A stretch of DNA of 64,000 bases from Dichetophora obliterata (GCA_963920525.1 OY986435.1:266360799-266424798); one strand, 5' to 3'; numbered from the stretch's first letter, positions 43,186-55,690 are shown. The notes: a model not told the origin generated them from the letters alone. Translations and numbers: made by a program.

Positions 43186-46100
43186 TTATATAGTATATAT
43201 ATAAATATATAAAAATATGTGAAATTCATGCCCAATGAGCAATGAGTTCAATCAATTAACTAAGTAATTGATTAATTAATTAAATAGTTTATTCATTCAT
43301 ATAACTTCAACTCGACTCAGTTCAATTCTCAACTCAACAAATTAACAAAAAACAAAACAAACAAAAAAACAAAACAAAACAAAATTAAAAAAAAAATCAA
43401 AAATAAACAAACAAAAACACGAATTATTAGCTACAATTTAAAAAGCAAAAATGAACATTTTAAAATTTCTTCAATACAAAATCTTTTAATACTAAATACT
43501 TCCAACATTAAATCAAACTCAAATAGTTTTGAACACAAATTGAAAACATTTAAAGCAGACATTTCTTTTTCAAACTTAACCATAGCAAAAGTGAGTTAAA
43601 ATGCATATACAGAAAAAAAAAATAATAAGCGAAATACAGTTAAGTGTTATAGTTAAAATTAGTTCCCATTTAAAATGCTATAAAAAATACTACTAAAACA
43701 AAAGACAATTTAATGGCCACTCACACACAGCGCTTTAATTTAATTTCTAAGATCTTTGGATTTATTACGCTGTGTCACACACACACTATGTTTCAATACC
43801 AGCTCTTTCAAAACTCAAAATACAGGCTGCAGTCAAAGAATTAAAAACAAAACATAGGTTATTCGCTGTATTTTTAGCTTATGTTATTTTAAATATTTTT
43901 TTAATTTTTGCAAGTATTTGGTTTTTGTTTTTTGATTTTGTTTTTTTGTCTGTTACACATATTATTTTGGAAATTTTAAATTAAGTCGACGTCGTTGCTT
44001 CCCTCTACAAAAAAAAGCGTTTTCAGTGGTTTTGCGTGGTTAAAAGTGTTTCAAAAAAGGTAATTATAACTAATGCTTTCACGTTTTAACCAGCCGAAAT
44101 AACTAGTTTTATGTTGGAATGATTTTTTTTTTCTATTAATTTTGCTTAAATAGGACGCTGTTGTAATTGCGGCATAGAACGTAATTACAAACAGTAACTC
44201 AAAGCTTATTTTTGTTTATTGCTACTCTAGTTTTTAACTTTGTAATATTTTTAGATTTTCTTTGGATATAGCATTTCAGCTGTTTTATTGCCTTTTTTGC
44301 ACTTTTTAACTTAAACGTAATGTGAACTATTGTGAGTACACACGCATCTAGTAGTACACACAGCGAAAAAAGTGGTTAATGTGTTGCGTGCACGCGAGTC
44401 TCCCGGTATGTTTTTTATGTTATTCTTTAAAAACAAACACTGCGAAAAATTTAATTTGACATGATTTCTTGCGCCCGTGTTATAGTTGAATTTTGCCTGG
44501 TTTGACATAAAATCTTTCTATTGTTTATTTACTTAGTCTAAGTTTAATTTTGCATCACATTTGCTTTTAGTTAACTGTTTTTTTTTGTTTCTTATTAAGG
44601 TGTACAGTGGTTATTTTTATTCCATATTAGAATTAATGATTTCTTTTCGTTGTGAAATTTATTCCTTTTTTCTTCTTCTCTAAAGTAAAGCAAAAACTCA
44701 ATTTCATCTATTGTGTATATAGTTTATATAGAAAAAAAAAACAAGCGTAAAATTTAAAAGACAAAAACTTCCAATCTAAGATATTTAGTAATTAAAAAAA
44801 TGTTGAAAAGTAATGAATATAAAAATTAAATTTATACACCATACATAACTTCTTGTTAAAAAAACTCATTTTTCAAACTAGTAAGCATTTTCAAATTTTT
44901 TGTTTAAATTTATAGTGAAAGTGTAGTTAAAAAAAAAATCAACATTTCCATCAATTGCGCTACATACATTTATTTTTCTATTTTATTTAGTTAAGTGCTT
45001 ACATTTAAGTAAAAAACTTTTTGAAATTTTATCCCGCTCCGTTGCCTTCCACTTTATAAAATTTTCCTTGGATTTTTATTTTACAACTTATTATATGAAT
45101 TATATATTTAGAGATATATGTATTTGTTTTTGAACATCAAATTACAAAATAAAAAAAAACTTTTCACAAATTACAAGAGTTTGGTTTAATTTTTTTCGTT
45201 TCAATGTCATCCCAAGCATCATCTATCTCAGTAAAGCGCCATTCACATTAACCACTCAACCACTTTCTATATATCGAAAAATAATAAAAAAAAAACACTC
45301 AATATCATGTTTGAATCAACAACATTATTCAATCACTACTGAAAACGCTCATTTTTAAACCTAAACTAAGTTTAAGCATTAAGCAAGAGAACAGGTGAGG
45401 TTTAGGAAAATGCCACAAGCACGCTATTGTGAACGGAATATAATATAGCTTATATAAGTTTAAATTACAGATTTACAATGACTTGAGAGACAGTAAAATG
45501 GGGATTGAAATATCAATTATTGCAAAAAATGTAAAAATTTTTTTGTGAATTTATTGTTTACATAAAAAAGCATCTGATTTTTAAACTCTCATTTTTATTT
45601 TTAAGGGCATTCATGATGTGGAGTATAGTTGTTATTTTTTTAATATGACATCTAAAATTAAAACCATTTCGCAAACGCAACAAAAGTCACTCGTTGAATC
45701 GTTTCGAGCATTTTTTCATTGCTATCAAAGTTGTAAAGAAAAGAAAATTGAAATTAATATTACGATTAATATCGATTAAAATTTATCAGATCTACACTTA
45801 AGAAATATTTTGGTTTTTTAGAATTTTAGTATGATTTTTCATAATGAAAGGATTTCTTCGTTGCATATTGAATGCAGTTTTCTATTTACAATTAATTAAA
45901 ATTAGATTCTATTTTATCAAATATTGAACTAATTGCTAATACACAATTCAAGATCACATCGTCAATAATAGCCTAAATTTGAACACCAGATTGTGAAGAG
46001 TTGGATTTTTTTAGTTTTTATTTGATATTTTTGGGTGATCACAAAAAGATCATATTAGGTGTGTGATTTCTTTCAAAGAAATGTTTTTTTTAATAAAATA

Positions 46101-46222
46101 ATAACTCTAGACATCCCATCGTGAATACCCATTATACAAAATTTAAACAGCAAGCAGCATTTAATTTGCTTTTAATGCGCAATGCCACAAAACACATTTG
46201 TAATTCACAATAGCATTGTTGC

Positions 46223-46225
<3 letters not shown>

Positions 46226-46264
<39 letters not shown>
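46226..46264. repeat. (TC)n microsatellite
   Basis: About 19 uninterrupted TC dinucleotides downstream of the ps stop; its mirror yields a false RERERE frame on the minus strand. Confidence 0.95.
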
Positions 46265-46268
<4 letters not shown>

Positions 46269-48633
46269 AAATGACCCACACTCAGCTCTATACAAATTGC
46301 TAAAACCATAACCTAAAATATTTAAATTGTTAAACAGCGAAAACAAAACATTTTAAACTTATTTGTTTGTTATTTATAACTATTATTGTGCAATAATTTG
46401 TATATTTCAATAAATTGTGTATGTTTTTTATATTCATTTAACCAAATCAATCATTTTGATTATGATTTACACAAACCAACAAAGAGAAAAAGAAAACAAA
46501 AAAATGCTAGTGTGCCTTGATATGTAATTAATGAAAATTTTTTTGATTTATTGCATAAAAATAAGTCAATATTTTTAATGTTAACAATAGACAAATAAAA
46601 AGTTATAAAAACAATGTCATCATTTTAAGTTCAGTCAATCATCATCGTCGTTAAATTTTCGAAAAACTGCTAAGCAAAATGAAAATATGTCAAATATAAA
46701 TGGTATCTTTACAAAAAATAACAAAACACCACAACAAAATCATGGCGAGCATACACAAAATTCATGCATATTCACAATAATCATACATAGGCATATATAT
46801 TTTTTGAAATTTAACATTTCTGTTCTATATGAAATTTGCGTTACTCAGTTCATCATCAGATTGCAAGAAAAAAAAAAGAAAGAAATGAAATAAAATTTTT
46901 CACTAATGTACAAAGACACGCTATCAGAGCGTGAGCATTCAAAACAAACTTCAACATTTCTTACAGTGTATCAGCAACGTACATGCATAACTCGCATACA
47001 TATACACATCGTACAATCTCTCACACACACATACACACACCAGCACATACTCTTTCTCAACTTTACATACATGCATATACATACATAACGCATACATGCA
47101 TGCATAACAAACATACAAGTAAAAAAGTACTGGATCTGTGATATGTATTTAAAAGAAAACAAATAAAAAAGAGTATAAAAGAAAAAAAAAACAAAAAACT
47201 ATATTCAAAGACACTAAACGTTAAACAAAAGGAAAAAAAAAAGAAAAATCATATAAATATATATATATATTTAAAAAATTCAACCACGTTAAAGTCATTG
47301 TGAATATATGAATATCATTGTGAATATTTCAAGTACATTGCGAAATTCGGATTAAAAACTAAAAAAAATCTTTTAACGCTAGTGATATGCGTGCAAATCG
47401 AGCGAGAGTGCGTTAACAATTCTTAAAGACATAACAAAAAAAGAGATGTAAACAAACAGAAAATTAAGAGGAAGACAAAGTAATAAATATTAAAAAAATT
47501 TCAAAAAAATTTATATGCTTGTTTTGAATTTTGTTTTGGCGTTAGTTATTTCTTGTAATCCGCCATTTTATTTTTTAACTGTCTCTCATTGACACAAAGC
47601 AGGCGTAGATGGGTTAAGAAAGCTGCGCCTAAATTTAAGTAAAAAATGCGGCAGAATTTGGTTAAAAGATGGACGAACTGTAATGCCGGAAAATGACGCC
47701 AAAATTATGTTTTGTTGAGTTGCCAAAAAAAAAAAAAAATGTCCACAACCCCTTAATGCACATACACCACCACATACACTTGCATACAGCAGCAACCCTG
47801 CAGTCCAAAGCATCGTGCACGAATATGTCATGATGATTTCTTAAAGAAACTTACTGCATGAGATACATTTGTCGATATTTCTTAAACAAATCTGTTATGT
47901 TTTCGTTCATCGAAAACAGAAAGTTTTCAAACAGTGCACGAATTTGGAACTTTTATATGAGATTTTCGTCAATGAATGAAATGTATAGAAGAATCGGCAT
48001 GTTTCGTCAAAGATTAAGAAAACTCGTGCATGGTGATATTCATTCAAGATTTCTTTGAGACTTGGACTACTGGGATTTACTGCTTAAGTAATAAATTCAG
48101 AAACTTTTCGTAGAACTCAATTCAAAATAGTAAATTAAACGATTTGCAAATAAATACAATAATATATATGTGCATATAAAAATACACTTAATATATTTAA
48201 AAGACGTTGTTTTGTTGAATTATTATAATTACACTTATTACAAAAATACACACACCAACATGCGCAGTCAAATACGCACTTACACACACACCTACATAAC
48301 ATATGCTATATGCATAGATATATATTTCTGTCATAATTTTTGTTAGTCGTGCTCTTGAAGTTATGTAAGATGTGAAGTAATAACAAAGAAGAAAAAAAAA
48401 CGAAAAAAAAAAATAAATAAATAAAAATATAGGCAGAAAACATTTATTTTAACTGTTATATATCGACGGAGTCTATTAGTGTTAAACTAGAGCAAATATT
48501 AAAAAAGGAATTATTAATAAAACAAAAGAAAAGCTAACAATAAATAAACATACAATATTTAAACATTTAAAAAAAACATATAAGAATGTCATATAAAGTT
48601 AAAAGTTTTCTCCCCTTTCAAAATGTTAAGTGT

Positions 48634-48672
<39 letters not shown>

Positions 48673-48680
48673 TATATATA
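48634..48680. repeat. (TA)n microsatellite
   Basis: A TA run with one CATA interruption near 48660. Confidence 0.95.
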
Positions 48681-49998
48681 CAAACATAATAAAAGTAAAG
48701 TAAATTAAATAGAATAAATAAATACCTGAATAAAAAAAAACAACTTAATACTTTCCATTCATTACGTTTACCCACTCAAGCAATTGTTATTAGTAAACAT
48801 TTTAAATATTTGAAAATATTATAAAGAGAAAATTTCATGGAAACAACATACCAGCAAACAACAACATATGCTACATTAACTAACAATTAAAATCATTGTT
48901 ATATAAGAAAATTTTTAACATTCAATCTACAAACCTACACATATAATAAATATATCAAATAAAAGAGTAACTACCACAAAATCCAGCTGTTTGAAAAATG
49001 TCAAGACATCTTAGAAAATCCAATACAAAAAAAAAGGGTTTTGTTAACATTTATTAACTTTCACTTTCAATAATCAAACTACAATATTTATAAAAACAAA
49101 AACAAAGAAATAGAATAAACATCTAAAATCTTCTGAAAACTGGACTGTAATGAAATTATAAAATACACAGAAAACTTTTTACTTTTTAAAAAAACATTCC
49201 CTTACCTTTCCTTCTGAATTCGAAAAAAATATGTAAATGAATTTGTTAAGAGGAAGGGACATGAAATACGACCTATTAAATTCGGTAAGCTGGTATAAAA
49301 CCGGACGTCAATAAATTTTCTGAAACTATGTAGCTCCAGAAAAAGAAAAATACATACAACCTCTAATTTTAATGAAGCCATCTCCATGAAAGCTTATAAA
49401 ACATGACCAAAATTCAAGAAAACATACGCAAGCTTGAACCTTAATCGACGCACAGTGGCTCGATATGGCATTTTTCATTGCAAAAATCATAACTTCTGAA
49501 CGCATTGAGAAATCGTGATGATTTTTTGTTTGTATCTGTGATAGAAAAATCATACAGCTGCTTTGTGCAAAATTTGATTTCAATAAACCGACAGGATGTG
49601 GAGGAATAAGTTTTTGAAGGTAAGCTTTCTAAAAGGTGTAAACAGTCGTAAACTATTGCTACACTGAACAAAAATCGTTTCAAAATATAACAAAAACTGA
49701 GAATATAAATTATTTAGAATTCCATTTTTATCACGTTTCTAACATAAATTTTTGTATTAAATAAAAAATTAGCAAAAATAAATGAAAGTAAATGAAAAAA
49801 AAACTAAATTTGAAAATAAAAAAAAATATTTTAGTAAAACATGAAGTTTTGAATAAAAAGTAAAAAGTAAATGAAGCACAGTTTCTGAAAAACTTCTCCA
49901 TAATAGATTCATCATAAGATGCATCATAATCAAAAGTCTCTATGAGCTCTAGCCACGATTATGGACACTTTTTGAACTACAGCTGAAATGAAATAGTA

Positions 49999-50507
49999 CA
50001 CAGTTAGAAATCTTGGAATAAATTATAATACTTTTTTGCTTAAATATAAGCACCACACAAAAATTGTATTTAAATTAAATACTAGCGAAATATTAAAAGT
50101 GATTTTTAATAAAAATATGTGCTGAAATTGAATGCTCAGTTCGTATTAATTGTTAATACTGCTTTTGTATTAAAAATTAATTATAATATTAACCATAGTA
50201 CCAAATTAATTCCGAGGAGCATAAAATTTCGTTGTAAGATTTGAATTGTTTCAAAATGTAATAAAAAATTTTATTGAAATATAGTACAGCATGTTTAAAA
50301 AATTAAATACAATATTCATCATAGTATTGAATTTATTCCAAGGGTATAAAATCACGTTGTAATATTTGAACTGTATTAAAATGTAAGACAAAATAAATGT
50401 AAACATTTTATAATCAATTGAGAAGTATTAAATATAATACGTTTTGTAATAAAAATCTCTGTAATACTTTGCTTGTATTAAAATTTATTCCAAGATTTCT
50501 AACCGTG
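49999..50507. mobile_element. MITE with CACAGTTAGAAATCTTGG ends, TA target
   Basis: Left CACAGTTAGAAATCTTGG is matched inverted by CCAAGATTTCTAACCGTG at the right (17 of 18); both sides abut TA. Inside, two direct copies of about 70 bp (near 50192 and 50318) repeat CGTTGTAATATTTGAA-type sequence. Confidence 0.75.
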
Positions 50508-50720
50508 TACAAAGGGTTCATATGCGAGGTGAAAAATTATGACCAGTGTGACCATTTTAGCCATTTTCAGGCTAGATTTAGCTTGTTTTTTAGCGAATTA
50601 GCCTGTAAATTTACGATTTAGCTTCATGGCTTTTTTTAATCTTTTTTGCCCTTTGAAAACAGCTTTTTTTGTCTTTTTGGTGTACTCTCAAAAACGAAGC
50701 TTTACCCTGTACTTCTGTAG

Positions 50721-50935
50721 ACCATTCTACATGCATGAGAATTCACTTACCCTCAGTGGTAAGGCCATGCCCTTCGCCTCGTATTTTGTACGTCCTTTTA
50801 ACACATCGATGTCATTGACAGGGGCGAACGGATCCAACGTACATTACCATGTGATTTACAATTCTTCTGTCCCCAATGGCCATACCCGTAAATGGCGTAT
50901 CCAAAAGGATATGGTGCAACCAGCAAAACTGCAAG
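50721..50935 (+). other. Orphan exon-like coding segment
   Basis: Preceded by a good acceptor (TACTTCTGTAG) and followed by a donor-like CAAG/GTACTT; open in one frame, with higher GC and codon-like composition than its AT-rich surroundings. It encodes MHENSLTLSGKAMPFASYF then FNTSMSLTGANGSNVHYHV and KWRIQKDMVQPAKLQ. I do not recognise the family. It sits between two MITEs, and no partner exon was found. It could be an exon of an unseen gene, a relocated gene fragment, or chance. Confidence 0.3.
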
Positions 50936-51016
50936 GTACTTATAAAAATATTCTGTAGCCGTATTTTACAACTAAATTGTTTTCCGATATTGGAAATAGT
51001 CTTTGCAGCATAATAA

Positions 51017-51517
51017 CCCTACGGAAAGAACAGAGTAAATTGCCCTTAAATGACTGGTCCCGTGACAGCTCCAATGGACAGCTATCATAGGACAGGTCTA
51101 ATATAACTCGTCACGGAACAGTTTTTTTGTGCCTATGACGGGACAGATTTTATTTTCTGTATTACAGGTCTTAGGTGATGCAGCAGCTGGCAATTGACCC
51201 CTGTTAATGACAACGCCATGTAAAAGTGACCGGTCGCTTTCATATGTTGGTGGCAGAATTGGGACGGGTCCCTATCAGTTGGGAACCTAACTCGTGGCAG
51301 GCTCCTTTTTCTTCAAAACAGGTCACTAATGTCCTCTTCTGGACCGGTCTAAGGTGATGCAACAGGTAGCAATTGACCCCTGTCAATGACAACGCCATGT
51401 AAAAGCGTTCCGGTCGGTTTCATACGGTGGTGGCAGAATTGGGACAGGTCCTCCCTTGGGACGCAACAGTATTCAGAACCGGTGATAGGTTCAGAACCGG
51501 TTCTTTTCTCTGTAGGG
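51017..51517. mobile_element. DNA element with CCCTAC ends and AATAA flanks
   Basis: Left CCCTACGGAAAGAAC and right GTTCTTTTCTCTGTAGGG are imperfect inverted ends. AATAA flanks both sides (51012-51016 and 51518-51522), a possible 5-bp target duplication. Two direct internal copies of about 105 bp (near 51174 and 51345, GCAATTGACCCCTGT, ATGACAACGCCATGTAAAAG). No transposase. Confidence 0.6.
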
Positions 51518-51765
51518 AATAAACGAGTCTACTGACATTTCTGAAGAAAAACTATACTATAGTAAAAGCCGACAGCATATAGATCGAATTTTTTGATATT
51601 GGTAGAATTAGAAGATTCTACTACGGAGGGCATTGTAAATATCATTTTAAAAACACTTAATAAACTAAAATTAAGCAAAGCTAATTTTATAGGGCAAGAG
51701 ACAGCAGGGCCTTCAAAAAGCTGGGCAACGGTTTAAAAACTTTTTATTTTATATACTTGTTTTAA

Positions 51766-52305
51766 CCGATTAAAGACTGCTCATAGATTCCGCCGTACGA
51801 TTTTTTTCAAAATTTATCAGAAAGCTTATATAGGCCATAGAAGTTGCTTTGCAAAATTTCAGGTTTGTAACTGTCCCCTGGTCTGCATTGGGTATTTAAA
51901 TACCCAATCGGCTAATCCGGGTTCTTGGTGTTAATAAAAATTTGCATATATGGCAACATTCTTTTGTCAAAATGAACACCTGATAAATAGAGGATACTAG
52001 AGGCAAATTGACCACGAATTTTTCCCTCGATCTTTCCATTTTCTAATTTTCTACATAGCTTTATACATAAATGGATTTTATCATTTTTGAAAATCACACA
52101 TCTTCGATCTCGAAAAGGAACATTTAATTGTATGAATTTAGTTTCACACTTTAAAGACATTAATTGGTTAAATTTTTCCGTATTGTTTTATAAAAAAAAA
52201 TTATTTCGATATCTCCTACCACTTTCGAGATATGGCCTTTTTCCCTAAAAACACTGTTTTATGGGTATTTAAATACCCATTAGTCATTAATTAGTCATTA
52301 ATGGG
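51766..52305. mobile_element. piggyBac-type MITE with paired TTAA-centred palindromes
   Basis: CCGATTAAAGACT and AGTCATTAATGGG are inverted ends flanked by TTAA (51762-51765 and 52306-52309). The palindrome GGGTATTTAAATACCC is present at 51890-51905 and 52263-52278. The small frame inside has no known domain. Confidence 0.75.
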
Positions 52306-52553
52306 TTAAAAATTCATGTTTTAGATATTTAGATCTCTAAGGTGAGTACTAGAAAGGGGTACTTAATGTCAATGACCCTTAAAGCAAAAAATTGGTGTCC
52401 TCAAGACACAAACATCGATATATGCATCATACTTTGAGATCGAACTCTAAATACCGAAGCTATAACTAAAAATTTGAAAAGGTTTGACTACGTTCGGCGA
52501 AATAAATTTAAAATAATTAATTAGTTTTATGTTCTATTAAAGTAGCATGAAGT

Positions 52554-53025
52554 AGCATGAAGTAAATTGCGAGCTTTAGATCAAGTAAATTTTTAAGAAG
52601 GCAACAGCAACAACAACAACTCTGTATAGAGTCCATCACTTAGCTGACTAGACAGTCCGTTTCGGAACTCGCTACATTTTGAAATCGAATATTGAAATAA
52701 ATAAAGAAGCAACTAGAACAGATGGCAACCTTGGTAGAGTTGATGGCGGTGATCTATAAATAGCCTACTGCTTTGAAATGTCATATGATTAGCAGCCATA
52801 CAATTCAAAAGAATGAATTCCAAAATCTGCGAAGTCATATACTAATTTAAACAGTGAGTTGATCACAGCTTAATCACTCAAAGACTACTGATGAGGAATA
52901 TGTAGCAATTTCCGAAACAGACTGTCTAGTCAGCTAAGTGATGGACTCTATACAGAGTTGTTGTTGTTGTTGTTGCCTTCTTAAAAACTTAGTTGATCTA
53001 AAGTTCGCAATTTAATTCATGCAAT
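52554..53025. mobile_element. MITE with terminal inverted repeats of about 115 bp
   Basis: The left arm (about 52554-52675) and right arm (about 52905-53025) are inverted copies sharing TAAATTGCGAGCTTTAGATC, TTTTTAAGAAGGCAACAGC, a CAA run, and CTATACAGAGTTG / CAACTCTGTATAG, then CTAGACAGTC-CGTTTCGGAA. The outer limits are approximate; the unpaired centre is about 230 bp. Confidence 0.75.
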
Positions 53026-53226
53026 AATTTAAAATTTCATGGATTTGTGGGCTGTAAAAGGGGCGTGGAAACCCATTTTTAGTACAGTTTTATATACAAC
53101 ATAAAACTTTAAAAAAGTCAGACCAATTATAAAATCCCACGATAATCCCATGAAAATCGTTGTTACTATCAAAATTCCAGAAATCATAATTAAATAAAAT
53201 AAACTGGCCATTTCAGCCCTTGGAAG

Positions 53227-53526
53227 AACTTTGACCTAGCTTCTATTGATCAATTGTGTTGTGCGTGTTATTAAATGTTTGATCACAAATGACCGAGAAC
53301 TGGACCTACGTGTTTTATGCCGACTCCGAAAGGCTTATGTTCTCAAGAAGCTTTACATGGCAATTTTTACTCTCTGAGGGTTGCCATTGTCTGCAGAGAG
53401 GTGACGACCGAACAGAAAATTAATTCAATTGAAAAAACTTTCTGTCTGAGCTGAAATTGAGCCCGGGCCACCGTGGTTCTTTAGCTTAGGGGCCACGCAC
53501 TCTACCCACTAGGCTACGGCCGCCAC
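53227..53526 (-). mobile_element. tRNA-derived SINE, family B, copy 2
   Basis: Minus strand from 53526: GTGGCGGCCGTAGCCTAGTG, then the body as in copy 1 at 33149-33429, with an extra segment near 53303-53320 (GAACTGGACCTACGTG) absent from copy 1. Having two separated copies with the same ends defines the family. Confidence 0.8.
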
Positions 53527-53683
53527 TGAATTACCCTCTGAAATTCCGGAAATACCCTCATATTAAAATTTCTTATCGAAAATGCAACCCAGCATTGGCA
53601 TGGAATGTCAAACGCACGAGCTAGTAGAGCAATTCTCTACTCACAACCTTGATCGTAATTTACCCCTGCCATGGCAAAATTAG

Positions 53684-53871
53684 ACAAGGTAGTGTTGCAG
53701 GCCGAGAGCCGGTGACCGCAACTGTCAAAACGAAGTTGACAACTCATACAAAATCTGAAACTAATGAGAATGCAATATGAAAGCAAAAATTGGCAAAAAT
53801 ACCAAAATGGCTGAGTTTAACCGTTATGGTCACTATGAAAGAGAGCACATTCAGCCCTAACACTACCTTGT
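53684..53871. mobile_element. Possible small MITE with ACAAGGTAGTGTT ends
   Basis: ACAAGGTAGTGTT at the left is exactly matched inverted by AACACTACCTTGT at the right, 188 bp in total. No clear target duplication, so conservative confidence. Confidence 0.45.
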
Positions 53872-54369
53872 GTAGTTCTACTATGACCCGTGCTTTACAT
53901 TTTTACGGGATGAGGTCGAAGCAAAGTAGGAGGTCGCATTTAGTGTTACTTCATAAGAACTCGCTGTTTCTAGTCTAGCTGTCAACGCACGACCGACCTA
54001 ACGCAGTATTGAGTTTTAGCTTTTAAGGCGTTAAGGAGATTGATAAGAAAACGTGGCCCGCTCGTGTACAATAAACTTACAACTAACAGAATTCCTGCAT
54101 GTTAAATAGAAAGTTTTCACTGAAAACAAAAATTTTCAGGCAAAATCAACGTATTTTAATATTTATTTGTTCATAACAAAACCTTTAGAAAAAAATTCAC
54201 ATATTTTAAAATTCTTTTATTCATTTTTAACTGAAAGAAATATTTTAAAGTGGCAATTCACATAAACTCACTATATTAAACTTAAAATATATAAATAAAT
54301 TAAAATAACTGTAATAGTTAACGAACTTCAAATACTTCTTTTAATAATCAGTAAATTTTCCGTTACGTC

Positions 54370-55690
54370 TTAGAACCTTTTAGGCATTGATAAAACAAGG
54401 CTTTGTAAAGTTTCAGTCGGAATGCTAGCCCAGACCTCTTTTATTGCAGTTTTAAGGGTATTCACTGAATAAAATTGCCGCCCTTTTGCTTAAACACCAC
54501 GGGCTAGGATTCCCCAAAGGTTCTCAATAGGGTTCAGGTCTGGGCTTCGGGCGGGCCAATCAAGAACATTAATATTTTTTTGACTAAAAAAGAACATCGT
54601 TTCCTTAGAGCGGTGAATTGCGGCGTTGTTCTGCTGAAAATTAAGTTTGGAGCACAAAGTTCCACTGCCCTCTCTATCATCATCGTTTCTAGGTGTTCGC
54701 AGTAGATGGAGGAGTTCATTCTTTGAGGAACCCATGCGATTTCTGTCGTCCCACTAATGGCAAAACCGACCCAAACCATTACTCCACATCCTGAGGAGGC
54801 TCGACTCATGCAGACTTCTTTTTCGACCAACTTATCCTGCCAATAATATTGGAAGCCATCAGGCCCATCTAAGTTAAAACGTTTCTCGTCACTGAATAAA
54901 ATTTTTGACCACTGTTCACGCCACTGAATATATTTTTCAGCAAATTTCAATCTCTTGGCTTTATGAGCGTCAGTTAAAGGAGGTTTTTTAAGGCGTTTGG
55001 TGTAAACCAGTCGGTCTGATGCTTTCAAAATTAGTCGTACACGTCTGCTCTTTATTGGCAAATCGAGACTTCGCATAATCTCTGTTCACATCATTTTCTC
55101 TTTAGCGGCCAATCTTACAGTCCACCCTAAACAAGTGCTCGTGCGTGGTTTAACTGTCAAAATCGGCTCATGCACATACATTTTATATGAACCTACCGAA
55201 ACACGCACCGGACTACCGCAACATGAATCGAATTTCCAATTTTGACAGTGCGTTCGGATGTGAAGTTGGCTGCATAAAACCAAAGTATTAGAACAAAGAG
55301 CAATCAGCTGCTATTAATTAATTAATCTCAATTGCAAATGGAAGTATTTGCAATATTAATAGATTTTTACACAATGCTAAAAGTTTTTAAGATTTTTAAA
55401 CCATCAGACTGAGCTGGTTCGAGAGCAGCAGCTCTTTCCGCAGCGCACTTGTTTAGGTTAAGCGTAAAATAAAGTTGCGTGGCGCTTGGGTACGCAGCGC
55501 AACGCGCACTTGTTTAGGGTGCACTGTTATTATTTCGCGTTTTTGCCTATGGGTAACTTTGGCAAATTAAATGGCAAATTAAATGGCAAATAAATGTTTG
55601 GGATCTTCCAATTTTTTCAGCTATTTCACGTGTTGTTTCAGGAGTTGTTATAGTTTTTTGTAAATTTATACAAGTTAGTGTACATAAAAA
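54370..55690 (-). pseudogene. Tc1-like transposase gene, interrupted by a MITE
   Basis: Minus strand. N-terminal helix-turn-helix remnant TTREIAEKIGRSQTFI (near 55640), a local 12-bp triplication, then KREII next to the MITE, RLAAKEKMM after it, TEIMRSLDLPIKSRRVRLIL, FSDEKRFNLDGPDGF (first catalytic Asp), GVMVWVGFA, NFQQNNAAIHRS where QQDNA is expected (second Asp changed to Asn), and WPARSPDLNPIENLWG with the third acidic residue; stop at 54370-54372. Stops and frameshifts (for example near 54660) also break it. Inactive even without the MITE. Element termini were not identified. Confidence 0.8.
55118..55526. mobile_element. MITE with 3-bp TTA duplication, inserted in Tc1-like gene
   Basis: Termini CAGTCCACCCTAAACAAGTG and CACTTGTTTAGGGTGCACTG are inverted with one mismatch. 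TTA flanks both sides (55115-55117 and 55527-55529). A third copy of GCACTTGTTTAGG lies inside near 55445, and ACTGTCAAAATCGG / CCAATTTTGACAGT form an inner inverted pair. The duplication size fits PIF/Harbinger; a CACTA-type origin is also possible. Confidence 0.8.

Larger units (their letters stand above)
43186..49998 (+). other. ps: Probable long ps 3' UTR and downstream AT-rich region
   Basis: Follows the stop codon. Very AT-rich with many AATAAA-like words, so the cleavage site cannot be fixed by eye. It holds simple repeats (TC tract 46226-46264, TA tract 48634-48680, CATA/CACA-rich 46990-47110). No further gene is supported; the open frames here are short and low complexity. Confidence 0.5.

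Noticed and set aside
46161..46346. Frame with RERERERERE
   Set aside because: Read-out of the (TC)n microsatellite.
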